64,000 nt of DNA from Ktedonobacteria bacterium brp13 (lineage in GTDB: Bacteria > Chloroflexota > Ktedonobacteria > Ktedonobacterales > Ktedonobacteraceae): contig AP024096.1 in assembly GCA_015099395.1 (NCBI GenBank), positions 7,047,485-7,111,484 of the forward strand. The letters run 5' to 3'. Positions 43,016-52,143 of the stretch are shown in pieces. The position numbers and the translations under genes were made by a program. Below the pieces are notes generated by a model, which did no database searches, was not told where the DNA came from, and saw only the letters and a program-made list of their open reading frames with translations. The stretch's first letter is position 1. Every line of letters begins with the position of its first letter.

Positions 43016-44713
43016 GTGTCGTTGATAGGTACGTTAGAGCAGTTCGGTTTAACAAATGTCTTACAGCGCTGTGAACGTTATGAAAAAACCGGTTTACTGA
43101 TCCTCAAACAAGGTCCAAGTTGGATCGAATTTTATTTGAGCGCAGGCCATCTCCTCTGCGTTGGTCCTTTGCGTGCAAATGCCAATCTAGGCGAACGCCT
43201 TCTGCATGATAGAATAATTTCACAACGCTCTTTGCAAGAGACGTTAGCAACACTGCACCCCACCGAAATCACCGAATCTCAATTTGCGCGAGCCTTACTC
43301 GAACGGGGTTATGTGAGTCGTGATCAGTTGCGTTTGTGGACGATCAATAATACGGTAAATGTTTTAATGGTGCTACAGACCTGGACAACAGGTGAGATGT
43401 ATTTTGATGAAAATGTAGTTCCTCCTGCTGATCGCCTGCTCGTTTCTATGTCTCTATCTTCGTTACTCGAACGTGCTGCGTCAGCTTTGCCGGCGGCTCC
43501 GAAGCCAGCCGAACCTGTACAGCCGAAGGCACCTGTGCAGCCGTTGCAGAAGTCCCCAACCCCCGTGCAGCCTACTCCTGCCCGATCTATACCACCGATG
43601 CAAGTTACACCCACGGGACAGCCTTCTGCGCCAACTCCGCATTTTACTATGGCTCCCCCGGCACCGCCAGTTCAGCATACGCCACCGATGGTTCCAGCCA
43701 CACCGTCGCCCGATGTCGCCCGCGTTCCAACTTTAATGAGCGCGTCGCAGTTCCTTGATGACTCATCTTATCGTGTACCGATGCAGGCCAGCCCAGCTCG
43801 TCCAGCAGAGCCCGCGCGCCCAGCAGAGCCAGCCCGTACCAATACCGGTGCATTGCATGATCCAGGTACACTATCTGCTTCTGAGCTCTTTGCTGGTCTC
43901 GACTTTGGTTCATTATCGGCGGCTGAACTGGTGCCCACACCAGATTTTGATGCTATGCCCGCATCCGATCCCGCTGCTTTAACCAGTACCGTGTCCCCCA
44001 GAGATACCGGACCTGCGAAGCTCGACTCTGGCTTTCTCTCGTTCTTTGGTTCAGTAGATGACAGTGCGAATAATGGTCTCCTGCCAGCGGTGCCAGTTGC
44101 GCAACCACAGCCACCCAAGCGTATCGATACCTCTTTTATGCGTCCAGAGATGGTGCTACTGCCAGCGGATCTTTCGGCGTATCGTGAGCAGAATCCACAG
44201 GTTCAACTAACTCCTGATCAGTGGTGCCTATTGACGCACGTAGATGGGCAGACCCCATTGGCTGTCATCTGCCAGGCGCTAAATGCCGCATCGGAACTGG
44301 TCTGCCAGGTGACCGGAGAATTGATTGCCGAAGGATTGGTTTATCCTTCATTGCCAGATGCTAATCAATCCTCGGAGTCTTCACCAGTTTCACATGAACT
44401 GGTTGCTTCAGGTCTGGGGAATGGCTATGTCGCCCCCGGTTATGCATCAGCGACAGCTTCACCCTGGTCTGCTTCAATGCCTGCTGTGCCACCTGCGCCA
44501 CCTGGGCCTGGAAAGCCTGTCGAGACCGAGTCGCAGTGGGGTAATGGTGGCAATGGCGCGATCTTTGTGCCTGGACGTGGTTGGGTCGCGGCACCACAGC
44601 CTATGCAGCCTTTGCAATCGAATGGCTCAATGGGTATGGGCGCTCCGCAATCACAGCAGAACGGCGGACAGAGTGGCATGTATGCTGCACCAGTCTATGG
44701 GAACGGCTATTAA
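43016..44713 (+). CDS. DUF4388 (PATAN-like) signalling protein with Pro-rich middle
   Basis: A 565-residue protein. The first 150 residues are a DUF4388/PATAN domain (SLIGTLEQFGLTNVLQRCER, TGLLILKQGPSWIEFYLSAG, TTGEMYFDE). A long Pro/Gln/Ala-rich linker follows (155-380) with repeats of PARPAEPA, then a second globular region (about 390-450, VLLPADLSAYREQNPQVQLTPDQWCLL, LAVICQAL) like a winged DUF4388-type tail, then a low-complexity Gly/Ser/Pro end. Such proteins are response or scaffold factors in Roadblock/MglA-type signalling. GTG start with a weak ribosome site. Followed 134 nt later by the AAA+ regulator. Confidence 0.78.
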   Translation: MSLIGTLEQFGLTNVLQRCERYEKTGLLILKQGPSWIEFYLSAGHLLCVGPLRANANLGERLLHDRIISQRSLQETLATLHPTEITESQFARALLERGYVSRDQLRLWTINNTVNVLMVLQTWTTGEMYFDENVVPPADRLLVSMSLSSLLERAASALPAAPKPAEPVQPKAPVQPLQKSPTPVQPTPARSIPPMQVTPTGQPSAPTPHFTMAPPAPPVQHTPPMVPATPSPDVARVPTLMSASQFLDDSSYRVPMQASPARPAEPARPAEPARTNTGALHDPGTLSASELFAGLDFGSLSAAELVPTPDFDAMPASDPAALTSTVSPRDTGPAKLDSGFLSFFGSVDDSANNGLLPAVPVAQPQPPKRIDTSFMRPEMVLLPADLSAYREQNPQVQLTPDQWCLLTHVDGQTPLAVICQALNAASELVCQVTGELIAEGLVYPSLPDANQSSESSPVSHELVASGLGNGYVAPGYASATASPWSASMPAVPPAPPGPGKPVETESQWGNGGNGAIFVPGRGWVAAPQPMQPLQSNGSMGMGAPQSQQNGGQSGMYAAPVYGNGY

Positions 44714-44847
44714 TCCTGTTGACGTTGTGCTCGTTGCTGTCAGAGATCTGTAAGGATTGGGCAAGAGCTATGAGAGGGTAGTACTGCGAGCGTCTCCGGC
44801 GGTTTAGCTCGTTGTATGGTACGTAGTACGTATATATGGGAGGATAG

Positions 44848-45894
44848 GTGGTGGTTGGCGTGTTCAAGCCTGGAACAAAGATATCTGTACAAGTGCCTCA
44901 TTATGTCGAGGGTGATGATCCTATTGCTGGTTTGCTTGTTGGACAGAGTTCTGTGATGCGCGATATTGTAAAGATAGTGCGTCAGATTGCTCAGTATCCG
45001 GCGACGACTGTATTATTGCAAGGTGAGAGCGGCACCGGGAAAGATGTGGTGGCGCGTGCTATCCATCGCCTGAGTTATCCACCGCATGCTCCATTTATCC
45101 CGATTAACTGCGCTGCAATCCCTGAGACGCTTTTAGAGACTGAACTTTTTGGCGTCGAGGCTGGCGCCTTTACCGATGCCAAGGTCTCGCGTGACGGTTA
45201 TATTGCGCGCGCGGATCAAGGAACGCTCTTCTTAGATGAGGTTGGCTCGATGCCTCTGGTACTGCAGGCGAAACTGCTACGGTTTCTGGAGACACGAACT
45301 ATTCGACGCGTTGGGGGGACCAGAGAGCAGCATGTCCAGTTGCGCGTCATTTCTGCGACGAATGAAGACCTGCCGACCGCTGTTGCAGACAAGCTATTCC
45401 GTGAAGACCTCTACTATCGCTTAAAGGTTATTACCATTGCAATGCCTCCGCTGCACGAACATGCAGAGGACATCGAGTTGTTGGCCTTACACTTTCTCAA
45501 CGAAGAGAGTTTACAGCGCGGCACAGAGATTCGCTTAAGCGCTGAGGCGCTCGCTCTATTGAAACAGTACTCCTGGCCTGGTAATATTCGCCAACTACGC
45601 GGTGTCATTGAATTGGCCTGCATATTATGTAATGATCTGCTTATCCAGCCTGTCGATCTACCTGATGTCATCCATGATCTACAGCAGGTTGGCCGACGTA
45701 CACATGCCGCACTCTTGAATATTCCCCAACAGATTCAGCTCCCCTCCGATGGTGTTGATATGCCAGCCTTTCTTATGGATATTGAGCGCGTACTGATCCA
45801 CCAGGCACTTGAACGTTGTGATGGCAATCAGGTACGCGCCGCTGCTCTGCTGGGTATCTCAAGAGACCAGTTGCGCTATCGATTATTGCGCTAG
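44848..45894 (+). CDS. Enhancer-binding-protein-like AAA+ regulator with Fis-type HTH
   Basis: A 348-residue protein. A short N-terminus of about 30 residues precedes the AAA+ domain: Walker A GESGTGKDVVARAIH, NCAAIPETLLETELFG, Walker B TLFLDEVGSM, sensor R-finger FREDLYYRL, and YSWPGNIRQL. The C-terminal Fis-type HTH (NQVRAAALLGISRDQLRYRL) is intact. The GAFTGA loop that contacts sigma-54 reads GAFTDA. No receiver or sensory domain is attached. GTG start behind GGGAGGATAG. Its 3' end overlaps moeA by 12 bases on the opposite strand. Whether it drives sigma-54 is uncertain. Confidence 0.82.
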   Translation: MVVGVFKPGTKISVQVPHYVEGDDPIAGLLVGQSSVMRDIVKIVRQIAQYPATTVLLQGESGTGKDVVARAIHRLSYPPHAPFIPINCAAIPETLLETELFGVEAGAFTDAKVSRDGYIARADQGTLFLDEVGSMPLVLQAKLLRFLETRTIRRVGGTREQHVQLRVISATNEDLPTAVADKLFREDLYYRLKVITIAMPPLHEHAEDIELLALHFLNEESLQRGTEIRLSAEALALLKQYSWPGNIRQLRGVIELACILCNDLLIQPVDLPDVIHDLQQVGRRTHAALLNIPQQIQLPSDGVDMPAFLMDIERVLIHQALERCDGNQVRAAALLGISRDQLRYRLLR

Positions 45895-47130
45895 CTCTAC
45901 CTCTGGCCAATCGAGCATAATCGCCATTGCCGTGCCACCCGGAGGGATACTCTCGCCGTTTTCTGGCACGATAACCAGTGCGTTCGCGTTGCGTAGCGAG
46001 GTCATAATATGTGAGCCCTGGTTGCCTGTTGGGTGTGCGACAAGCTGTCCCTGCTGCCACTCGACGTGCGCCCGCACATAGTGGCGACGCGAGGCTCGGT
46101 CGGGAATGCCCTGTTCAACGATCACCGGAGCCTGCGGCTTGATGATACGCTGCTGACCCTGCATCTTACGAATGACTGGACGTGCAAAGAGTTCAAATGT
46201 AACTGCCGTAGAGACAGGATTGCCTGGTAGTCCGATCAGTGGGACACTGCCAATATGACCAAATGCTACTGGTTTGCCGGGGCGCATATTGATACGCCAG
46301 AACTCCATCTGACCCTCTTCTGTAAGAACCTGCTTTACCAGATCAAAATCACCGACCGAGACACCACCCGACGTAATGATGAGATCACAGGTAACAGCCT
46401 GCAAAAATTTCTCATGCAGGCTTGCCAGCGTGTCTCTCGCTACACCCAGACGGATCGGTTCGGCACCAGCGCGCCGGACAGCGGCTTCGATCAGGTAACT
46501 ATTGCTGTTGCGAATCTTTCCCGGTTGCAGTGGCTGATCGACATCAATAATCTCATCGCCAGTTCCGAGAATGGCCACGCGTGCACGCCGTATAACAGGA
46601 ACCGTGGCCCAACCAAGCGTCGCGAGGATCCCAATCTCCCAGGGACCGATCTCTGTGCCTGCGGTGAGCACCGTCTGTCCACGCTGCATATCCTCGCCGG
46701 CCAGGCGAATATTATTGCCAGGGGCTACCTCAGATAGAATGTCGACCTGTGCCTCTTGTGTGCGCGGCTCTGACGAGGATACTGATTGTGTCAGCTCAAC
46801 CTGGATAACTGTATCAGCCCCCTCAGGTACCGGGGCACCAGTCATGATGCGGAGAGCAGTACCGGGTATAACGACCTGTTGCGCTACATAGCCAGCGGCT
46901 ACTTCACCGATAATGCGCAGGCGTGCTGGTTTGCCTTCATGTGGTCGGCTGTCCTGGCTTTTGAGCGCGAAGCCGTCCATCGCCGAGTTCGCGAAGGGTG
47001 GAATGTTCTCTTGCGCGATAACATCTCTGGCTAATACCAGGCCGATCGCCTCTGAAAGCGGGACTGATATTGTTGGCAATGAAGTAATATGCTTCAGGAT
47101 ACGAGTGCGAGCTTCTTCAACACTGATCAT
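45883..47130 (-). CDS. moeA: Molybdopterin molybdenumtransferase
   Basis: A 415-residue MoeA, which inserts molybdate into adenylylated molybdopterin to complete Moco. Blocks seen: MDGFALKSQD, RIMTGAPVPEGADTVIQVE, GWATVPVIRRARVAILGTGDEI, TSGGVSVGDFD, NMRPGKPVAFGHI, PLIGLPGNPVSTAV. The C-terminal domain IV continues to the end. ATG at 47130 with AGAAGGTC upstream. It overlaps the convergent AAA+ gene by 12 bases. No other Moco gene is in the window. Confidence 0.92.
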   Translation of the reverse strand: MISVEEARTRILKHITSLPTISVPLSEAIGLVLARDVIAQENIPPFANSAMDGFALKSQDSRPHEGKPARLRIIGEVAAGYVAQQVVIPGTALRIMTGAPVPEGADTVIQVELTQSVSSSEPRTQEAQVDILSEVAPGNNIRLAGEDMQRGQTVLTAGTEIGPWEIGILATLGWATVPVIRRARVAILGTGDEIIDVDQPLQPGKIRNSNSYLIEAAVRRAGAEPIRLGVARDTLASLHEKFLQAVTCDLIITSGGVSVGDFDLVKQVLTEEGQMEFWRINMRPGKPVAFGHIGSVPLIGLPGNPVSTAVTFELFARPVIRKMQGQQRIIKPQAPVIVEQGIPDRASRRHYVRAHVEWQQGQLVAHPTGNQGSHIMTSLRNANALVIVPENGESIPPGGTAMAIMLDWPEVELAQ

Positions 47131-47208
47131 AGCAAGACCTTCTTTTCTAACGAAGAGAAGCCTGGCTCACATAAATAAACAGTGATGCCAGGCTTCTCTA
47201 GAAATAAG

Positions 47209-47282
47209 TACCTCGTACGGGATTCGAACCCGTGATCTCCGCCTTGAAAGGGCGATGTCCTAGGCCGCTAGACGAACGAGGC
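47209..47282 (-). tRNA. tRNA-Glu(UUC)
   Basis: On the minus strand, acceptor GCCTCGT pairs with ACGAGGT (one G-U pair). The anticodon arm CGCCC-TTTC-GGGCG type loop gives anticodon TTC. The T loop reads TTCGAAT and the D arm carries TCTAGCGGCCTAGGA. CCA is not encoded. Confidence 0.93.
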
Positions 47283-47598
47283 GAAGGTTTTTTGTTGTGT
47301 CTCCAACGAACAGGATTATAGCGTACTGTGGAGACATTGTCAAGCTCCACAACAGCAAGATTGGCAATGGCAAAGAGAGAGGACGAAACCTGTCAACTAT
47401 CAAGGGAATAGTTCCTTTCTTTTTCTCATCATATAGATTTTTTACACTACTGTTTATAATCTATTGTTGAGATCCTTTATACTATATAGTGTACTATATT
47501 TTAAGGTAATAATATGGTAGGTATGAGTATACAGGTGCTTTGTACTGTGTTACAATACGCCTGATTTAACGCTGAAATTAGCACTTGAGGTAAGTAAT
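47283..47598. other. Intergenic region with DUF929 promoter
   Basis: No gene. The distal part carries the TGTGTTACAATACGCCT promoter block (47546-47562) shared with the second DUF929 gene. A weak AT-palindrome (ACTATATAGT) lies near 47480. Confidence 0.5.
47546..47562 (+). promoter_or_regulatory. Shared promoter block of DUF929 gene 1
   Basis: TGTGTTACAATACGCCT contains a TACAAT -10 box and is repeated without change 55 to 60 bases upstream of both DUF929 genes. Confidence 0.6.
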
Positions 47599-48624
47599 AT
47601 GTCGAAATCAAAGCAGGGCACGTCTGCTGCCGAACGGCGCGCTCAGGAACGCCAGCAGCGTCAAAATATGCAAAATCAGGCGCGCAACCCGGGTAAGGAA
47701 CGTCGGTATCAGAAACGCAGCGATCCTGTTCGGCTCTGGCTACTCATCGCTGGTGGGCTAGTCATCCTGATTCTTCTTGTGGTAGTTGGCTCAATCTTTT
47801 TATCGAATCGTAGCCAGCAAGAGGCAGTGAAATCGGCCACACCTGATGTCTTTCACCAGATTACCAATCTCAGTCCAGATCTTCTGAACCGTGTCGGGAG
47901 CGGTGATACCGATAAGAGTGTGGCTCAGGTCCTAAAACCTGTGAAGAATACACCTGTCTTGAAGGGGCCAGATGGAAAGCCAGAAGTTTTCTTTATGAGT
48001 GGGGAGTTCTGTCCTTTCTGTGGCGCACAGCGCTGGGCGTTGACAATCGCACTCAGTCGTTTTGGCACGTTCGATAAACCGTTGACCCCTATTCTGTCCG
48101 GTGAAGATAAAGTTCCTACCTATTCCTACTATCAGCATACGTACAAGAGTAAATATATTGACTTTGTACCGGCTGAGGTAAGTGATAATACGTTCCCTAA
48201 CCCTAACGCTTTGCAGACATTGACAAAGGCCCAAATTCAGCTGGTTAATACATATGATGCGCCGCCCTACGTCAACGCAGATAGCAAGGGCAGTTTCCCC
48301 TTTATGAGTGTCGGCAATCAATATGTAACGACTGGTGTTTACTTCTCACCAACCTTGTTGGTTGGTACAAGCTACGATCAGATTCTGACCGCGATAAAAG
48401 ATCCGACCAGCGATCTCTCACGTGCCATCCTGGGTTCTGCCAACTATATCACTGCCCAGATCTGCCAGATTACGCAGAACCAGCCGGGCAGTGTCTGTAA
48501 CGCTGGCGCGATCCCTCCGTTGCAGCAAAAGCTTCCGAAGGCCTCTGTAAGTGCACTTTCCACTACTCAGCTAGCTGTGCTTGATCTGCCACGGTCGACG
48601 CTGCTGGATCGTAAAAGCGCATAA
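47599..48624 (+). CDS. DUF929-family thioredoxin-like membrane protein 1 (CPFC)
   Basis: A 341-residue protein. A basic, Gln-rich cytoplasmic head (1-45) and one membrane helix (about 47-69) place the rest outside. The thioredoxin-like part begins KPEVFFMSGEFCPFCGAQRW, with C138 and C141 as the redox pair, then ALTIALSRFG and the block FPFMSVGNQYVTTG that marks DUF929. It probably forms or isomerises disulfides in exported proteins with VKOR as electron acceptor. Tandem paralogue 190 bases downstream. ATG after TTGAGGTAAGTAAT. Confidence 0.85.
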   Translation: MSKSKQGTSAAERRAQERQQRQNMQNQARNPGKERRYQKRSDPVRLWLLIAGGLVILILLVVVGSIFLSNRSQQEAVKSATPDVFHQITNLSPDLLNRVGSGDTDKSVAQVLKPVKNTPVLKGPDGKPEVFFMSGEFCPFCGAQRWALTIALSRFGTFDKPLTPILSGEDKVPTYSYYQHTYKSKYIDFVPAEVSDNTFPNPNALQTLTKAQIQLVNTYDAPPYVNADSKGSFPFMSVGNQYVTTGVYFSPTLLVGTSYDQILTAIKDPTSDLSRAILGSANYITAQICQITQNQPGSVCNAGAIPPLQQKLPKASVSALSTTQLAVLDLPRSTLLDRKSA

Positions 48625-48664
48625 GCGTCTCTACTCATAGGAAGGAGCATATCCTTTCTGGCTG

Positions 48665-48694
48665 GCGGCATGGAGCAGTATCCATGCCGCTTTT
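48665..48694 (+). terminator. Terminator of DUF929 gene 1
   Basis: GCGGCATGGA-GCAGTA-TCCATGCCGC followed by TTTT, 40 bases after the stop. Confidence 0.8.
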
Positions 48695-48763
48695 GGCGTG
48701 TGTGCGAGATGGAAGCAGTCCGATTTTTCCTGATAATACCGCTTGTTTGTCATGTGTAACATC

Positions 48764-48780
48764 TGTGTTACAATACGCCT
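48764..48780 (+). promoter_or_regulatory. Shared promoter block of DUF929 gene 2
   Basis: TGTGTTACAATACGCCT with TACAAT as -10; TTGTCA sits 16 bases upstream as a good -35. The same block precedes DUF929 gene 1. Confidence 0.65.
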
Positions 48781-48816
48781 TAACCGAGACGAAACTTTCT
48801 ATTTGAGGTAAGTACG

Positions 48817-49860
48817 ATGTCGAAAACGAGGCAGAATGTAACGGCTACGCAGCGGCGTTCTCAGCGCCGTAAGAAGCGTCAAAGTGTGCAACAGGCTCAG
48901 CAGACTCAAGCGCACAGTCAGCGTACCAATGGGGGACGCCAGCAGCAGAAGCGCCGTAATCCACTGCTGAGCTGGCTAGGGATTGCTGGTGGCTTATTGG
49001 TGCTAGTCATCATTGTGATCGTAGCTGCGACATGGGTGTCGAATCAGAATAACCAGAAGGCAGCCATACCTGCGACATTGAGTGATTTTCAGCAGATCAC
49101 GAATGTGAGCCCTGCTCTACTCAACCAGATTGCGGGCGGTAGTGTCGATAGTGATGTAGCTCAGATTGTCAAGCCAGTCAAGAGCACTCCGATCTTGCAG
49201 GGGCCTGCTGGGAAGCCTGAAGTGTTTTATATGGGTGGCGAGTTCTGTCCTATCTGTGCCGCGCAACGCTGGGCGTTGACGATTGCACTCAGCCGTTTTG
49301 GAACCTTTGAGAAGCCATTAGCCTCTATCTCGTCCGCTGAAGATAATGTTCCCACTTTCACCTACTATAAGAGTTCGTATAAGAGCAATTACATTGATTT
49401 TGTTCCAGTAGAGATTTATGCTAATAGCAGCCCTAATTATGTCCCTCTGCAAAAGATGACAGCGGCTCAGCAAAAAATCGTCAATACGTACGATGCACCA
49501 CCGTATGTCAGTTCAGATAACAGTGGAGCGTTCCCTTTTATTAGCGTTGGCAATCAGTATGTATCGACCGGTACATACTACTCGCCAGAGCTACTGATCG
49601 GTCAGAGTTATAATCAGATCATTGCTGCCATGAAGGATCCGACCAGTAGTACCTCAACTGGTATGCTGGGAGCTGCGAACTACCTTACCGCTGAGATCTG
49701 CCAGATTACGCAGAACCAGCCAGGCAACGTCTGCAATTCCGATGGCGTCTTTCATGTATCACAAAAGTTGCCCAAAACATCGGCGCTTGTCGATCCAGCA
49801 ACGCAGTTGGCTGCGCTCGCTCAACCAGAGGCAGCGTGGGTAGAACAGAAACGCTCCTAG
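48817..49860 (+). CDS. DUF929-family thioredoxin-like membrane protein 2 (CPIC)
   Basis: A 347-residue paralogue of the previous gene with the same plan: basic Gln/Arg-rich head, membrane helix (about 54-75), redox motif GGEFCPICAAQRW (C144, C147), ALTIALSRFG and FPFISVGNQYVSTG. The two proteins align along their whole length, including the C-terminal QICQITQNQPGN block with two Cys nearby. The active-site dipeptide differs (PI instead of PF), which would shift redox potential. ATG after TTGAGGTAAGTACG. Confidence 0.85.
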   Translation: MSKTRQNVTATQRRSQRRKKRQSVQQAQQTQAHSQRTNGGRQQQKRRNPLLSWLGIAGGLLVLVIIVIVAATWVSNQNNQKAAIPATLSDFQQITNVSPALLNQIAGGSVDSDVAQIVKPVKSTPILQGPAGKPEVFYMGGEFCPICAAQRWALTIALSRFGTFEKPLASISSAEDNVPTFTYYKSSYKSNYIDFVPVEIYANSSPNYVPLQKMTAAQQKIVNTYDAPPYVSSDNSGAFPFISVGNQYVSTGTYYSPELLIGQSYNQIIAAMKDPTSSTSTGMLGAANYLTAEICQITQNQPGNVCNSDGVFHVSQKLPKTSALVDPATQLAALAQPEAAWVEQKRS

Positions 49861-50335
49861 CATAGCGTTCCCTGCACATTACATAGTCGTATGTAAAATG
49901 ATGCTCTGGTTAGCGGTATGGACAACGCTCTATACCGCTTTTTGGTTTCTGAATATGTATGGGGTATGAGACACGACCGAATCTGTAGCGTGTTTGCGCC
50001 CCTTACGTTTTCGCTGATACAATGAGAGATAATTAGCTGCCTTCCAAGTCAGGGATGGTGACAGCGTTGGTTGTATGAGAGATAGCAGGGTTGTGTGGTA
50101 ATATCGCAAGATATCTCGTGGGAAGCGTAGCGCACAAGCTCAAGCACATAGTTATACACTTTAGATATGCATATGGATAGTCAACGATATGGATAGTCAA
50201 CGACGAACTTCACAGAACATCTTCTCCGCAATGGTGCTGATTAGTTGGACCTATCTTCGTGCACAGTGGCGCTTCTTCCGTTGGCGTCGCACCCTCCTGA
50301 ATTATCTCAAAGCAGTAGAAAGTAAACAAGTACGT
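49861..50335. other. Intergenic region with terminator and 16-base tandem duplication
   Basis: Contains the terminator of DUF929 gene 2 (49912-49944) and a perfect 16-base tandem repeat, ATATGGATAGTCAACG, at 50171-50186 and 50187-50202. A frame from 50189 would extend the next gene by 49 residues. Confidence 0.5.
49912..49944 (+). terminator. Terminator of DUF929 gene 2
   Basis: AGCGGTAT at 49912-49919 pairs with ATACCGCT at 49932-49939; TTTTT follows. Confidence 0.75.
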
Positions 50336-51061
50336 ATGAAACAGACATTACTTATTGTCCGGCATGGTCAGACGACCTGGAATGTTGAACACCGTTTGCC
50401 GGGTCAGTTACCGGGCGTGGCGTTGAATGATACCGGACGAGAGCAGGCGGAACGGTTGGCCGAGGCCTTGAAGGTGTTACCGGTTAGTTCAATTATTAGC
50501 AGCCCCCTTGAACGTGCCCTCAATACGGCTGAATATATCGCGCGTATACACTCGCTAGAGATTTATAAAGAGCCAGCTTTGATGGATACGAATGTGGGAC
50601 GTTGGGCCGGGCAGACGATTGAAGAGGTCTCGAAGAATGATCCTGACTGGAAAGAGTATGTGAAGAATCCAACGATCGCGCCAGAGGGGATTGAGACATT
50701 TCCACAGGTGGAGCAGCGTGTCATTGCCGCTGTTGAGCAGTGGTTGGCACGCGATGATATCGGTGCATATCCTACCTTTGTTGCTCATGCGGACGTTGTT
50801 AAGCTCCTCCTGGCTCACTATATGGGACTGGATGCTAGCCGTGCCGGGACGTTGCATATCGATAATGCCTCTGTAAGTCTGGTTGAGCTTGATACAGAGC
50901 ATAAAGATCAGCAGCCGCATATCGTTGCAGTGGGATGGACGCCGAAACCGGGTTGGTTGAAGGTGCCTACCTCAGAAGAAAAGAAGCCTGTCCAGGAGCA
51001 GAAGTCGGCGGATGCACAGCAGGGCCAGGAGGCTCAGGAGGCTGGTGAGCAGAAGTCATAA
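50336..51061 (+). CDS. Histidine phosphatase (phosphoglycerate mutase-like)
   Basis: About 241 residues. The catalytic RHG motif is LIVRHGQTTWN (R9, H10), the second Arg block SSPLERALNTAEYIA and the late catalytic His in FVAHADVVKLLLAHY are present. It resembles the CobC/GpmB-like clade rather than true glycolytic mutase. The C-terminal 28 residues are a Gln/Glu/Lys-rich tail of unknown role. The ATG at 50336 has a poor ribosome site; an alternative start at 50189, created by a tandem duplication, would add an aromatic, basic 49-residue head (AQWRFFRWRRTLLNYL). Confidence 0.82.
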   Translation: MKQTLLIVRHGQTTWNVEHRLPGQLPGVALNDTGREQAERLAEALKVLPVSSIISSPLERALNTAEYIARIHSLEIYKEPALMDTNVGRWAGQTIEEVSKNDPDWKEYVKNPTIAPEGIETFPQVEQRVIAAVEQWLARDDIGAYPTFVAHADVVKLLLAHYMGLDASRAGTLHIDNASVSLVELDTEHKDQQPHIVAVGWTPKPGWLKVPTSEEKKPVQEQKSADAQQGQEAQEAGEQKS

Positions 51062-51232
51062 GCTCTGGAGCAGGTCTTGCTTCACTCAGCGGAACGAATT
51101 GTCTATCTATTGAGATCCATTGTCCATTACCTGTTACTTGCAGTGTCCTGGTTTGACTGAGCACTTGAGCAATTGGTGATGTGTCGTGTAGCCGTTATAA
51201 TAATTGCTAACGGTGCCTGGAAGGGAAACACT

Positions 51233-52066
51233 ATGTTTGATCCTCGTGACCCTTATGAAAGATATTACTGGCATTATGAATCGCGGCGGCAGCTTTCTAT
51301 GGCGCAAATTATTGCATTGGAGAGTGTTGACGCTCAGACGGTAGGCCTGATCTGGTTGCTCTTAGAGCACGGTGCTTCGTTGATGGTGGCAGGACCAACC
51401 GATCCACAGCCTGGCGTAGGGAAGACAACGACGCTAAATGCATTATTGCAATTTCTTCCTGAAGGGACAGCAATTGCGTACATGTCTGGCATGTATGAAA
51501 ATTTCTCATTTACGCATATTCCTGATATCGATCCTGCGACAACATATGCACTCTGCAACGAAGTGAGCAATCATCTGCCGATCTATATGTGGGGGCGTAT
51601 CGCACGTCGGTATCTCTCTTTGCCAGGTCAGGGTTTTCATGTTGCTAGCAGCTTGCATGCGGATACTATCGATGATGTGCTCTCAATATTTCGGCATGAT
51701 CTGCGTCTTACTGCGCCGGATATACGTCGCCTGGGTCTGATCGTGAATATCGGTCTGGTCGGACACGCTTATCCTGCCCGCCGACGCTGGTTCACTACGC
51801 ACTTTATGCAACCAGAGATTGATATCGCGCGACCAGATGAAGCGCTCCCTGTACCTCTCTCGCTCTGGAACTCATTTGATGACACGTTTGAGTATGCTGA
51901 TGCGCCAATATTACAGGATCTTGCGCGCTGGTGTGGCCTCTCCGATGATGAGTTTAATGCGGCCCTGGCTCTCAGAGTGGCCTGCCTACAAGAGCTCGCG
52001 CAAAACGGTGGCGTTGATACGCAAGATATGTATGATGCCATCAACGAGTTGCGTGCTAAAGAATAA
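51233..52066 (+). CDS. Type II/IV secretion-type ATPase homologue with altered Walker A
   Basis: About 277 residues similar to the C-terminal half of CpaF/VirB11 ATPases: IWLLLEHGASLMVAGP, then a P-loop, TTTLNALLQFLPEGT, and a shortened GFHVASSLHADTIDDVL, which corresponds to the His-box (TLHANS) of the family. The P-loop reads GPTDPQPGVGKTT, four residues longer than the usual GPTGSGKTT. No N-terminal domain and no pilus genes are nearby. ATG at 51233 follows GGAAGGGAAACACT. Could power an unseen machine or be a stand-alone regulator. Confidence 0.7.
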   Translation: MFDPRDPYERYYWHYESRRQLSMAQIIALESVDAQTVGLIWLLLEHGASLMVAGPTDPQPGVGKTTTLNALLQFLPEGTAIAYMSGMYENFSFTHIPDIDPATTYALCNEVSNHLPIYMWGRIARRYLSLPGQGFHVASSLHADTIDDVLSIFRHDLRLTAPDIRRLGLIVNIGLVGHAYPARRRWFTTHFMQPEIDIARPDEALPVPLSLWNSFDDTFEYADAPILQDLARWCGLSDDEFNAALALRVACLQELAQNGGVDTQDMYDAINELRAKE

Positions 52067-52143
52067 GGGTGCTGAGGCCAATTCTAAGATGTGTAGGGCT
52101 ATAGAGTGTTGTTGGAACGTATGAGAATTAATGGAGGTTTTTA

